Shown here one piece after another: positions 31,824 through 42,509 of a stretch of DNA of 64,000 nt. The notes beneath the pieces are model-generated. The model was not told the DNA's origin and did not search any database. It saw nothing but the letters and a program-made list of their open reading frames with translations. The DNA comes from Macrostomum hystrix. Taxonomy: Eukaryota; Platyhelminthes; Macrostomidae. The first letter of the stretch is position 1. Every line of letters starts with the position of its first letter. The stretch is from positions 868,001-932,000 of the forward strand of contig CATNEN010000028.1 of NCBI GenBank assembly GCA_950097015.1, read 5' to 3'. The position numbers were made by a program, and so were the translations under genes.

Positions 31824-31890
31824 CCGAGCGAGGGACTCGGCAACGCGACAGACCCGGTAATTTGAAGTCTCGCCGGCGGAAACGGAGTTA
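31824..31890 (-). CDS. small secreted peptide gene, middle exon
   Basis: 67 nt between acceptor ttgtttcag (ends 31891) and donor GTGAGC (31823). Only one frame is compatible with both neighbours: NSVSAGETSNYRVCRVAESL plus AR, with one cysteine 12 residues before the next one in the last exon. Confidence 0.5.
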
Positions 31891-31980
31891 CTGAAACAAT
31901 TCGATAGAGTATCTATTTAGAATGTGCTAATGGTATCTCCAGGTAAATCGAACGCTTAAGGAATACAAGTCAATACAGAC

Positions 31981-32039
31981 CCAGCCAGCACGCAGATGGT
32001 CAGCAGCAACACAGCGAATGCGACACGTAGCTTCATCAT
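31981..32039 (-). CDS. small secreted peptide gene, signal-peptide exon
   Basis: ATG at 32039: MMKLRVAFAVLLLTICVLAG is a textbook signal peptide. The exon begins at 32071 after acceptor tattttgcag and ends at a GTCTGT donor (31980, weaker than consensus) in phase 2, which fits the middle exon. The whole precursor is 71 residues in three coding exons. If the donor is not used, translation stops after 27 codons. Confidence 0.55.
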
Positions 32040-32170
32040 GCTTGATTTGCTTTCCTTTACTTAGGGAAGATCTGCAAAATAGTTTAGCATACCGTTTTGA
32101 GCTTTAGTAAGCGCTTTTTATCTATCATTTAATAAATGTTTCTCGAAGCGGCAAAGTAGCTTTAACTTAC

Positions 32171-32238
32171 CCGGTAAATCCGAAAATTTGATGATTGCAG
32201 ATGATTTTCTCAACGCAAGCAGACGATAGAATCGTTGG
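32171..32238 (-). other. untranslated first exon of the secreted peptide gene
   Basis: Lies about 30 bases downstream of a TATA box and ends at a perfect GTAAGT donor (32170-32165). The intron to 32072 is 99 bp. The 5' end is estimated from the TATA distance. Confidence 0.5.
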
Positions 32239-32266
32239 CACCCAGGTCCGAGTCTGGCGCTGCTGC

Positions 32267-32273
32267 TTTTATA
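32267..32273 (-). promoter_or_regulatory. TATA box of the secreted peptide gene
   Basis: TATAAAA on the minus strand, correctly spaced for the proposed first exon. Confidence 0.6.
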
Positions 32274-32299
32274 GAGAAAGTGGATGGGGATGGCCGAGA

Positions 32300-33484
32300 G
32301 GAAAGACGTGTCTGCCAACGATTGGACATTTGGGGCGCTCGGGTAGCGCGAGCGTTCATTGGCCCTTATTCTCATCTTAAGAGAAATTATAGAGGAACTA
32401 CCGAAACGACCAATGATAAATTATAATTAGCAACAGCAAGATAGAATGCATACAGGCATAGCTAATTGGGAATTGAGAGACGGACAACAGATCTGATGTC
32501 ACGCGCAATACTCAGTCATCAATTGAAGGCTCGGATTCTAAAAAAACGAATGGGCTATTGTTACGTGGCTTTAATGGCGGATGGAAAACCGAAAAATAAT
32601 GCAAGCGAGAAAACGTGCCGAACTATCGCAGGCACTTCCTGCAGGTTTCTGTCACTTCTTTTCAGACCCGTTAGAACCATCTGTCATGCTCGCTTGAGTG
32701 CTGGCTAACTTGCTTTATTGCTTGTCTAGTTCCCTTACAAACGAGCGGAGGCGAAAACACACCGCTTGTGTCTGTGATGCCGAAGCGAGTGACCCGAGGT
32801 AAAAAGTTATTCATGCCATAAGAGATGGCTTGCGGTCCATTGCTGTGTGATATTTTTATCCGAGAGAATAAGTTAAAGCAAATCTATTTCCCTCCAATTT
32901 ATTTAAACAAACTGCGAATATCTCCTGAACCCCTCGAGCTTTCTCGGCATGTTATGTGTCAATTGATAGAGAACATTTAAGACCTATCGATTTGTTGTTG
33001 TATCGTGTGAAAAATCTGTAATGCGTTTTTGTAACCCAAAAAGGCTTACAAAGTGACTAGCCAACTTCATGCCAGGGTTACATCCCATATTCTCAGAAAA
33101 AAATACTAATGGTGCGATTTCGGTAATTCAGTTTTACACAGCTAAAACTTTTGTGAAAATCACGTTTAGGTTTTTTACAAAAACCATAAAATAAGAAAAT
33201 AAGCAAAAGTCAAGAAAAATTAGTTTTCAGACGTGCACTGATCACCAAGGCAGCCAGCAGACTGAAGTTTAACTTTCTGCCTCATCCACCATATTCGTCT
33301 GATCTGGTGCCACCAGATTGCGCCTGATTTCCCCTAATAAAATCACATCTGCGGGGTAAGATTCACATGAACTGCAAAAGGTAGTCTGCAATGCTCTGCA
33401 AAATTCCACAGAGTTAGCTACTCCAGTGCGACTGATAGCTAGCTCAGTCAGCAGCAAAATTTGTTCCGCTTGGTGACAACTGTA
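32300..33484. other. intergenic
   Basis: No gene or repeat that I can support. Confidence 0.45.
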
Positions 33485-33489
33485 TTGAC

Positions 33490-33719
33490 TGTAGGAACTG
33501 AGAAATGCGACTGTTTGTAGTCGATAGCCGAAATGTCATAAGAGCGATTTCAATGCGATTCAGTATATTTTATAACAGCCGAGTTGTGCTGGGGTGGCGG
33601 CTAAAGCCGCACCCCGTACATCAGTTAACGTGCGTGCCAAGGGGGGTAGAAAGGTGGCAGAGAGAAAGACGCAGAACGCCGCCAACCCCACGCACGCGTG
33701 ACGGCTGGCGCCGCCTACA
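33490..33719 (-). repeat. 3' LTR of the gypsy element
   Basis: 230 bp, TGTAGG...CCTACA on the plus strand. It differs from the 5' LTR at one position (gacgcag versus gactcag). Confidence 0.93.
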
Positions 33720-33829
33720 CTTCTCCCCCCCAAAGGAATAAAACGAAATTGAAAAAACTAAACTTTGAACATGAGATTAACAGTTCAGATGATGGAAACT
33801 TAATGGATCCTTAGAGCGCAATTCCTTAG

Positions 33830-35421
33830 TTACTTGTACCGCTTAGGCTTGTCACGGGCAGCTCTAGGATGGCGTCTCAGTGCCACGGCATCATTTTCCT
33901 GACCCGTGTCCTGGCCGACAGGCGGAGGCGGGCCGGCAGGCGAAGGCGGGCCGGCAGGCGGGCCGGCAGGCGGGCCGGCAGGCGGGCCGGCAGGCGGGCC
34001 GGCAGGCGGGCCGGCAGGCGGGCCGGCAGGCGGGCCGGCAGGCGGGCCGGCAGGCGGGCTGGCAGGCGGGCCGGCAGGCGGGCCGGCAGGCGGGCCGGCA
34101 GGCGGGCCGGCAGGCGGGCCGGCAGGCGGGCCGGCAGGCGGGCTGGCAGGTGGAAACATTGGTCGGAGCTGAGTCACGTGTCGCATGCAGGACTGTTGGC
34201 CTCGTCGTAGGATGCAGGTGTCGCCTCGAACCTCTTCTACCGTCCACGGCTGGGTCTCGAATGGCAGCTGAGTTTTGATGCGTGCCTGCTGCTTTCGGAG
34301 AACCATTGTCCCGGGAACTACTCTGTGCTCCTTGGCGGTGTTGCGCTTGTCAAAGGCTCGCTTCATTTCGCGCGTGTACTGCCGACTCCAGTCCCTCACG
34401 GCTTGACGGTCGAATCCAGTCACAGTTGGCTGCCGACTAGCCGGGATTCCGTCGTTGATCGCCCTGCCCATGAGTAGCTCGGCCGGGGTGCGTCCTGTGG
34501 CTCTGTGTGGCGTGGTGCGGAATGCCAGTAGCCAGTCGTCTAGAGCCTCTCTCCAGTTCCGGCCCTCAGCAATCGCCGTCTTGATCACCTTGCCGATGCT
34601 GCGGTTGACACGTTCGGTGGCTCCGTTGGACTCCGGGTGCAGTGGACAGATAAGCCGGTGATGAACTCCATATTCGGTGAGGAAGTTACGAAATTCAGCG
34701 GAGTTGAAGGGCGGTCCGTTGTCGGTAATGACCTCCGCGGGAATTCCGTGGCGACTGAAGAGCCGTCTCAGGTGCGGTGTCACGCTGCCGGCCGTGGTTG
34801 ACTGCATTACGTCGACTTCTGGGTACTTGGAGTACAAGTCGGTGGTGACGAGCAGCATGTGACCTTGCACCGGACCGTAGAAGTCCATGCCGAGCAGCTG
34901 CCAAGGCCCGTCGGGCATTTCCGTCGGCTTTAGAGGCGTCTGGTGCACGTGCGTTGCCGCTGCCTGACAGTAGATGCAGCACTTGACAAAGACTTCGCAG
35001 TCGCTGTACATTTTTGGCCACCAGACCTTGGTTTGCAGGCGCTTTAGAGTCCTGTCCGCCCCGAGGTGTCCGGTGTGAGCCAGCTGCAGGATCGGCCTCC
35101 GCAGTGCCTCGGGGATGACGATGAGATCTCCACGAAGCAGGACGCCGTCGTTCTCGGTTAGTTCGCTGCTGATGGACTTGAATGAGCGTTGCACCGGGCT
35201 GAGAGTGTTCCAGTTGCCGGTTCTGATCGCGCCGAGTGCGGCCTGCATTTCCGCATCAGTTCTTGCAGCCTCTCTGATCTGTTGGATTGTGAAGCCCTTT
35301 GGCACGGCACCAGTTGACACAGCGTTGACGTGGGCTTCATCGAGGACCTCGCCGATGTTTGGCCTCGACTCTGGCAGCGGCTGGCGGCTGAGCAGATCGG
35401 CTGGATTTGCTGGTCCCGTGA
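33830..35421 (-). pseudogene. retrotransposon integrase, 5'-truncated
   Basis: Open to 33830, separate frame from Gag-RT. It starts within the linker GPANPADLLSRQP that normally follows RNase H, then an HHCC zinc-binding module (HTGHLGADRTLKRL ... CCIYC), and a DDE core (LLGMDFYGPV, VITDNGPPF, LHPESNGATERV). The C-terminal tail is a long PPAG repeat. The end of the tail (RRHPRAARDKPKRYK) is basic. All catalytic acidic residues appear present. Without RNase H and without frame continuity it cannot be made as part of a normal polyprotein unless by recoding. Confidence 0.87.
33908..34152. repeat. 12-bp minisatellite inside the integrase tail
   Basis: About 20 copies of ggccggcaggcg, encoding PPAG repeats on the minus strand, with few substitutions. 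Because the unit is in frame, length changes do not disturb the ORF. Confidence 0.93.
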
Positions 35422-37632
35422 GGCCTTGGCAATTGCACTTTTGATGCTGTTGAATGCCTTGGTGTGGCTGGCGGTCCAATCCCACGGCTGGCCCTTTTTA
35501 GTCAGTTGGCGCAGCGGGGCTGACACGTCAGCGTATCCAGAAATAAACTTCGCCAGAAAGTTTGCTGTGCCAAGGAATGACCGTATTTCTGAGACATTGG
35601 CGGGCTGCCGGAAGTCCTGCATTGCTTGGATCTTCTCGGCAGCTGGTTGGATGCCCTTGGCTGACAGATGCATTCCGAGGAAGTCGACTGCTGGCTTGGC
35701 GAACTTGCACTTGTCTTTGTTCAACGTGATGCCAAACTCGCCGAGGCGTTGAAGACATACATTCAGTCTTTCATGATGTTGTTTGATATCTGCGGCGTAC
35801 ACGATGACATCGTCGTGGACCCACCTGACGCCGTCGATGCCGCTGAGGATGCCTAGCATAACCCGTTGAAGGATTTCTGAGGCGTTGGTAAATCCCATGC
35901 TCAGCCGCTTCAGTCGCATCAGTCCGAGCGGCGTGCTGAATGTGAACAGATGTCGGCTGTCTTCGTGCACGGGGATCTGATAGAAAGCTTTCCGGATGTC
36001 CAGATCGCTGAAAAGCTTGGCTCCAGACATCTCCTCGGTGACTTCGTCCAGTGTCGGGATCTGCTGCTTTTCCGGAACAACGAAGGCGTTCAGGTCGCGA
36101 AGGTCTTGGCAGATCCTGACGCCGCCGTCCGCCTTGGGCACTACGACCATGCGTGCCACCCAGGCGCTGGGTCCCTTGACTGCTTCGATGATATCCTGTC
36201 GCTCCAATTCCTTCATCTCGTCCACCACGGTTGCTCTTAGATGCGCCGCTACCCGGGAAGGCGCGTGGCAGACTGGAACGGCGTCGCCTGACAGCTGCAC
36301 TTTCACCTGGACGCCCTTGATGCATCCGATGCCTTCGAAGACTTCTCTGTGACGGTGCAGGATGTCTTGCAGCTGCGGTGACAGGCTCGCTGTGCTGTTT
36401 GAGTGCACGGCTTCCGTCCCACTCGAATCGGGGCGCTGGATTTTGAGCACTCCGAGTCTGAATGCGGGCTCGCGACCGAGAATCGTCAGGCCGTCACCAT
36501 CCATGATGTAGAACGGAATGACAGTGCTGGCTGATCCAACGTGGACTTGTAAGTCGGAGACACCAAGGATCTTCAGCGGTGAAGCGCAACCGTAGGCTCG
36601 CACCTCGGATTTTGGAGCTCGCAGATGCGGCCGGCTGAGCGTCTTGAAGGTGCATTTGCTCATAATGCTGCAGCTAGCTCCGCTGTCAATCATCATCGAG
36701 AGCTGCTGATCTCCCACTTGGACTTTCAGCGAGACGTCGGGCGGATAGATGCCTTCCCTTTGTAGTGTGAACACGTCTTGGCTGGAGGTGTCTCCAGGAG
36801 CTGTACTGTATGCGTTGGCGTGAATCTGCTGTTGGACTCTGTTGCTGCTTAACCGCGGCTGGCGGCAGGCCTTTGCTAGGTGGTTTGGCTTGCCACAGTT
36901 GTGGCAGATTTTGTCCTTGGCTGCGTCACAGGAAGCGTGGCCGCGCTCGCCGCAGCGGTAGCAGGTCTGTGACTGGCTCTGCCTGGCCTCGCTGTGTGGT
37001 CTGCGTTTGTCTGACGCTGTTTGGCTTCTATTGGCCACGCTGGCCACCTGCGACTCGGTGGTCTTCTCCATCTCAGCAGCCTGTTCTTCCGCAGCTTCGA
37101 ATGCTCTGGCCTTCCGCAGCGCGTCTTCCAGTGAGATGTTTGCTTCCTGGAGCAGCCGTCTGCGCAGCTTGTCGGAGGTGCATGTAGCAACAAGTTGGTC
37201 TCGGATGAGGGAGTCGCGTAAGTCGCCGAATTCACATGGTTCAGCAGCCGTCCGCAGTCTGCTGTACCAAGCTTCGATTTTCTCACCAGATTGTTGAACA
37301 CACAGACGGAACTGGTATCGAGCGTAAACGATGTTCTTTCTATCGTCGAAGTGTTGCTTCAGCCCCTTGAAGATTGTCTGCAGTGTGTGCTCCTGCTCCT
37401 GGCCGTCGGCGTCAGACCTGGGCTTTGGTAGTTCCCGAATGATGTCCGAGACTTCCTTTCCGGCCGTGTAGCAGAGCAGCTTGCATTTTTGGTTTTCATT
37501 GGCAATTCCAGATGCCTCAATAAAGTCTGCGAATCGCGCTGACCATTCGTTCCAACGTTTGCCTGCGTTGTGCGGGTCGTGAGTAATGAGAAATGGCTCG
37601 GGTGGAGGTAGAGAAACGTAGCTTGTGGCCAT
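35421..37632 (-). pseudogene. retrotransposon Gag-protease-reverse transcriptase, broken at its 3' end
   Basis: From ATG 37632 (MATSYVSLPPPEPFL). Gag-like capsid region, then two zinc knuckles (CYRCGERGHASC, spacing atypical, and CHNCGKPNHLAKAC), protease with MIDSGASCSIM, and RT with FSDLDIRKAFYQIPV, LSMGFTNASEILQR and VHDDVIVYA, where the usual Y-x-DD is VHDD. It ends in the RT thumb/connection (FLAKFISGYADVSAPLRQLT, KKGQPWDWT) after which RNase H should start. Instead the sequence jumps to the post-RNase H linker in another frame; the old frame runs on meaninglessly to 35158. Confidence 0.88.
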
Positions 37633-37666
37633 GCCCCGCGTTGGCTGCGATGGCTTGCGATGCCAC

Positions 37667-37896
37667 TGTAGGAACTGAGAAATGCGACTGTTTGTAGTCG
37701 ATAGCCGAAATGTCATAAGAGCGATTTCAATGCGATTCAGTATATTTTATAACAGCCGAGTTGTGCTGGGGTGGCGGCTAAAGCCGCACCCCGTACATCA
37801 GTTAACGTGCGTGCCAAGGGGGGTAGAAAGGTGGCAGAGAGAAAGACTCAGAACGCCGCCAACCCCACGCACGCGTGACGGCTGGCGCCGCCTACA
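37667..37896 (-). repeat. 5' LTR of the gypsy element
   Basis: 230 bp. In element orientation its end is followed directly by the primer-binding site. Confidence 0.93.
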
Positions 37897-37901
37897 TTGA
37901 C

Positions 37902-40440
37902 GAGGCCAGCATCTTTACCAATGAGTGAAGTGTGTTTCTTGCTACTCTATACATTTAGAGTAACCAGCTACCTGTACTTCATTATACAACATTTGTTGGC
38001 CTGTACATTTAAGTAAAGCCTATGTTCGAGTTCTTATGACATTTTAGTTTGTAACTTGCTTTTTTATCATCTCTGCATTTTGTATTTCAGGTCTGGTCAT
38101 TGTGGTATTCCATCTGGTATTCCAGAATCTGGTATTCCAGGTCAGGTCTGGTCAGTCCAGGTCTGAGACCTAGACGCTGACCAAAACACTCTCCACAACT
38201 TGAGGCGGTGCACGCGGCTCTGCTTTGTATTCAATTCCTACTGTGGCCCCAGCTGTGAGTCGACCAGCACACTGTACAAGTGCGCGCACCTAAAGCGGGC
38301 TTATGTCCTGGTAAGTCACTGGCAGCTACGGCTAGCAAGGCACATGATTACAGGCAGAAGCCTACTGCCTGGAGCCACTACAGGTGCTGCAACTGACACT
38401 ACATCGACTGGCTGCTGATGGACACCCCTAACCAAGCAGACACCTCATTGTGGTGACATTTGCTGGCCCTCAGTCACGAAATCTGACACTCCCCCCTGAC
38501 CTCTGGGCCACTCATTGCCAGTGGGGCTGCATTTTGTTAGTTAGTTAGTTAACTCTGTTTTGTTAAGGGTGTTTTGGTTATTCAAAAAGATATATAAAGC
38601 TATAAGATGGTGCAAAATCTTTTTATTTGGACCACTAGAATGAGGTAAGAAGTACAAACACTTTTAAACAACCTTTGTAACTTTTTAAATTTGTAACAAT
38701 TGTTTAAAACTGCTGGTAGTGCCAGCCAAATCTTCCTGGTAAAATATGAGCCTAGCTACTGATAGTAGAAATAAATGTATAAATTTAATTTTTAACTGAA
38801 ACTATTTTTTCTTCATTGAGTACTCTTTTTACTGCCAAATTAATCAATTCTTATGTAATTCTGTGATTAAGTGGGCTCAAATGCTAATTGTTATATTCTT
38901 ATGTTTACTCATTAATCTTTAAGATCTATTGGTAAACCAGGTAGATGTTTTGGCTATCTATAACCAGTTTATATATTTTCGTTTTAGCTTGCATAATTGA
39001 TCAGTGATAGATTATTCTATGCCTTACCTGATCCATTAGAAAAATATATTTTATTTTGAATTAAATTCTTAGAAAAAGTAGGCCTAATAATAATAATATA
39101 CAAGTATTATGTGTTCTTATTTTATTCTTACAAAGTTTTAGAAATTTTATTCTTAGTCAGAGTTCAGGTATAGTAAAAATGCAAGTAATAAGTTTCCTCA
39201 GTAAAAGCTATTTTTTCATGTCTTTTGGCTGTGTGTAATGACTATTCTGTAGTGTATGGTAATGATATAAAGTTAAAGTAAAAATACTAAAACTTCTACA
39301 AAAAGGCATCACTATATGCTATAAATTTAATTTTATCTTCCCAGTTTTAATTTAACTGACTAATGATACATATTATATTTTCATTACAAAATTGAACAAA
39401 TCAAGCTTATTTAAAAAATAAGTGAATTAACAAAGTGCAAAAAATGATTAAATCAGACACACTTTATATGCCTAAATTAATGTTTGTAAGGCAGATCAAT
39501 GTGAAAAATATGAAATAATAATGCAGCTACTTATGGACGACTTAAATAATGAAAATGTCTTTAAATAATGACAAACAAACGAAAAAATTCGAAAACATTC
39601 TGTGAAAACAATCATGAAATATCTTACAACGTGTATGATGCACTGCAAATTAAATTATATCACATGAATGCCCTACTATAATAGTATGTTATGCTTATAT
39701 TATATTAAATACATCACACTACATCTTTAAAATCTGCCTAGTATTTCAGGCTACAGCATAAAATGTTGGAATGATTGCTAATCTATGCAATGCAGAAATG
39801 CTTACGTTTAGATTTTCTATATTCTTGGAAAAGGCATGCCGATCAATATTCAAAAATACAGCATTAAAACTGTGTTTTGAATGTTGCTGAATTTTGCTGT
39901 CAATAAAGACAATAGCTTTGAACACAAAACAAATTTAATTACTACAGTATGCGTAACTTGTCTTCTTATTTTGTATACTAATACTTGATCAATATATACA
40001 TTAGCATCGTAGGAACCTTTCAGTTTCACGCTATTTTGCTAAACCAAGAACACTCGCGCGATTAAATATTACACACTATCAATTATAGTTGTGTCAAGTA
40101 TCTTTGTATGAATGTTTTCGAGTCATTGTGATCCTGCCCTTAGCACTCAAAGATTATATTATCGGTTCTCTTTGTCCTACTAATGAAAGTTTTCAATTCA
40201 AAGTAAGAATTTGCATCCATCTGCTACAGTGCTACCTAGCTACCATATTGGGTGTTAATTTTCATAGTATGTGAATCTGTGTTATAAAAATCTCCGATAC
40301 GGAAATTCAAACCCAAATCGCAAAGAAGAATCTGATACTGATAAAAAAACGATACGAAAAAAACTTTAAAAAATTGCGACATTTGTTACAGACTTTGAGA
40401 CTGACAACACTAAGTTAAGTAGACTGCTGGTCAACAGAAC
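37902..40440. other. AT-rich intergenic with one GC-rich island
   Basis: 38090-38520 is GC-richer and contains repeated tctggtattccag words (38108-38145). I recognise no element in it. The remainder is AT-rich with no supported gene. Confidence 0.45.
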
Positions 40441-40480
40441 ATGGGTTGCTCTCCATCTCGCAGCGTTGTTCAATATACTG
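40441..40480 (+). CDS. farnesoic acid O-methyltransferase-domain protein, exon 1
   Basis: ATG followed by GCSPSRSVVQYT, a consensus for N-myristoylation (Gly2) with an adjacent Cys3 for palmitoylation, so the product is probably membrane-anchored. Phase-1 donor GTAAGT at 40481. Confidence 0.65.
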
Positions 40481-41015
40481 GTAAGTTCTTATTAGCTTTT
40501 ATTGTCTAATATATTTTAATTTGTATAATGAGCAGCAAATTTATTATTAAAGTCTGCATCATTTTCTAATCACTTTTTTTAAAACTATTGGTGCAGTATG
40601 GGCGACAGAAAATGGCTAATGATTAGTAAAGCTCACATGATTGACATGATATTCTTTCCATCGAATCATTTACCGAATGCTTTATCAATCCAAGCAAGCA
40701 TAAACAGTTTAATTCTTCATATTTTAGCTAGCCTAATCTTGTATTATGTCTTTATAAACTTTTTTTGGTTTGTTAACCAAATTTGAGTGATCCGGTATAG
40801 ATTACTAAGCTAGGACTAAATATCATTTCTAATAAATATTGACAACTGAGACCAAGAAAGGTTCTTGTACAATGGCCTAGAACTTTTGATACAAGTTTTT
40901 GCTATTAGCAAATTACAAAATATATAATCTGAACATTGCTAGCTACATGTAAGTAAAATTTTTCAAAACTTTCAAAAAAGCTAAATCTTTACATTAAATG
41001 GTCTACTGGTTTCAG

Positions 41016-41143
41016 AAATGCCCGCAGGCAAATCACCAACATATCTCTCACGATCTGCTGAGGTCAAGCACAGTATTGGCCTGCTGGTTGATGTGAAAGG
41101 ATTCTCTGATGCTGTCATATCTCTTTGTGGGCCTCAGGAAACA
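41016..41143 (+). CDS. farnesoic acid O-methyltransferase-domain protein, exon 2
   Basis: The acceptor ggtttcag ends at 41015. It reads EMPAGKSPTYLSRSAEVKHS, then IGLLVDVKGFSDAVISLCGP and QET, the first beta strands of the domain. GTAAGT donor at 41144, phase 0. Confidence 0.7.
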
Positions 41144-41249
41144 GTAAGTTTTCTATCTGCATTATCAATTTGTACAAATTTAACCGTTTTAAAGTTTTTT
41201 CTTTTTTAACTTGCAATGCCCACTTGTTGAAACTTTTGTTGATTTACAG

Positions 41250-41416
41250 GTGGACTATGAGGCAACGATTGGTGCTCTAGGCAACTCCCACTGTCTACTA
41301 AGATCTTGTCGAGATGCAGATGTGACTGCCCACTGCAACTCACCCAGTGTGCTCAATCAGACTGACTATCGTCAGATCTGGCTCACCTGGCGACAGTGTC
41401 AGCTCTCATTGGGAAA
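41250..41416 (+). CDS. farnesoic acid O-methyltransferase-domain protein, exon 3
   Basis: The acceptor gatttacag ends at 41249. VDYEATIGALGNSHCLLRSC, then QTDYRQIWLTWRQCQLSLG: the family pattern of a beta-rich Methyltransf_FA domain, Y-E-x-x-IG-x-x-GN ... WL-x-W-x(4)-L-x-LGNG. Despite the name, such domains occur in many animal proteins without shown methyltransferase activity. GTGAGT donor at 41417, phase 2. Confidence 0.75.
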
Positions 41417-41509
41417 GTGAGTTTGTGCAGTATGCTTCTTTTATGTCTCAAAGAAAAAGAATTAATTATTAATTTTAATAACAATTTTAATAATTGCAAA
41501 CGGGCTGCA

Positions 41510-41695
41510 GGTAATGGCACATCATTTGGTGACGCTAGACCCGCAGCCAGCGAGGAGGCAATTCTGCCCATTTCGTCCACTCCTGAGCACACACGCACAG
41601 ACGAGATACCTTGCGTGTGCACTCTCTTACACAGGTGTGTAGATCTGCCCTGACTTTCTCATCGTCTGGCAGTGTACACTTCACTATGCCTTGTG
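41510..41695 (-). mobile_element. SINE family A, 3' part of a split copy
   Basis: Antisense copy of the family A body (cctccaaggc region to ctagacccgcagccagcgag) inside intron 3. The head lies at 41869-41990, separated by about 170 bp that are not SINE. Confidence 0.75.
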
Positions 41696-41868
41696 TAGTG
41701 GTGGACGAAAAGACTCAGGCCGCTAACTGCCAAGCTCCAATATTTATATTTGAAACGATCGATATTGAGGTGGGTTACAAGACGAATCAGAATCAGTGGA
41801 GAATGTACATGGTTGGGTAAGAGGGGCAGACAGCCAAACTGTGCAAGCGATGTACGCAGCCCTAGAGG

Positions 41869-41990
41869 GGGGTTACACCTTGGAGGTTGGCCCTCAAGGG
41901 CGTAAATTGCACGACAAGCCCCCAAGTTTTCTCTCCGCGGCTGCGCCCCAATTTAATGTGGTCTCACTGCGGAATCAAGCTCAGCATGCA
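41869..41990 (-). mobile_element. SINE family A, 5' part of the split copy
   Basis: Reads on the minus strand from the tRNA head remnant (gagcttgattccgcag) into ggggcgcagccgcggagaga and the ccaacctccaagg junction. Confidence 0.75.
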
Positions 41991-42125
41991 TGCTTCTTTC
42001 ATATCTCATCGCTTTCCATTATTTCGTATTCTTAATAATTTTACTGTTTTACTCCGTATACAATTTCTCCTACCTATAATAATCCTGTAAATATGCACCT
42101 CCCACCTGTCCACTGTCTCTTGCAG

Positions 42126-42309
42126 CGGCGCACGGCCAGGCCTTGCCAGTCAGGAGCTGCTTTGCCTGCCCACCGAGGTGACGCAGTCGCCATCGGGTCA
42201 GGCCGAGTCATACCGACCCTACTGCATCAAGGTGTCCTGCCCCGCTGCAGGCAGTAGGGTTATTTTCCGCAATCCTCGTCTGCTGTGTGAGCTGACTGCC
42301 AACTTATGA
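42126..42309 (+). CDS. farnesoic acid O-methyltransferase-domain protein, exon 4
   Basis: The acceptor ctcttgcag ends at 42125. The phase-2 join gives LGNGARPGLASQELL; the last strands and the C-terminal part (SYRPYCIKVSCPAAGSRVIF) follow, ending LLCELTANL and TGA at 42307-42309. The full protein is 172 residues: an acylated N-terminus plus a single domain. Poly(A) signal AATAAA at 42493-42498. Confidence 0.75.
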
Positions 42310-42492
42310 ATGATTTTCGCGTGTGTCTCTACCTTTATAGATCATATTTCTGCTTTTGTTCCTACCATTTCAGTTGAAGGCGACTATTGAGGAAATTCTA
42401 TGAAGTCAAAAGAGACCCAATCAGACGGGCTTCGGCATTACACAGCCCTCTGTGGCTTGCAACCATGCAAGTTCTACTTTTGAATATATCAT

Positions 42493-42498
42493 AATAAA
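42493..42498 (+). other. poly(A) signal of the FAMeT-domain gene
   Basis: AATAAA 184 bases after the stop codon. Confidence 0.6.
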
Positions 42499-42509
42499 TC
42501 GAAATTTTG

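Larger units (their letters stand above)
33490..37896 (-). mobile_element. Ty3/gypsy LTR retrotransposon (4.4 kb), RNase H missing
   Basis: Two 230-bp LTRs (33490-33719 and 37667-37896), TG...CA-bounded and differing by one base, flanked by the 5-bp target duplication ttgac (33485-33489 and 37897-37901). On the minus strand a primer-binding site starting tggcatcgcaag follows the 5' LTR, and a polypurine tract (gggggggagaag) precedes the 3' LTR at 33720-33735. Domain order Gag-protease-RT-integrase is Ty3/gypsy. The near-identical LTRs and intact target duplication indicate a recent insertion. A break with loss of the RNase H domain near 35421 makes it non-autonomous. Confidence 0.93.

Noticed and set aside
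33869-34278. Arg/Gly- and Gly/Pro-rich frames on the plus strand
   Set aside because: Shadows of the 12-bp PPAG array of the integrase on the other strand.
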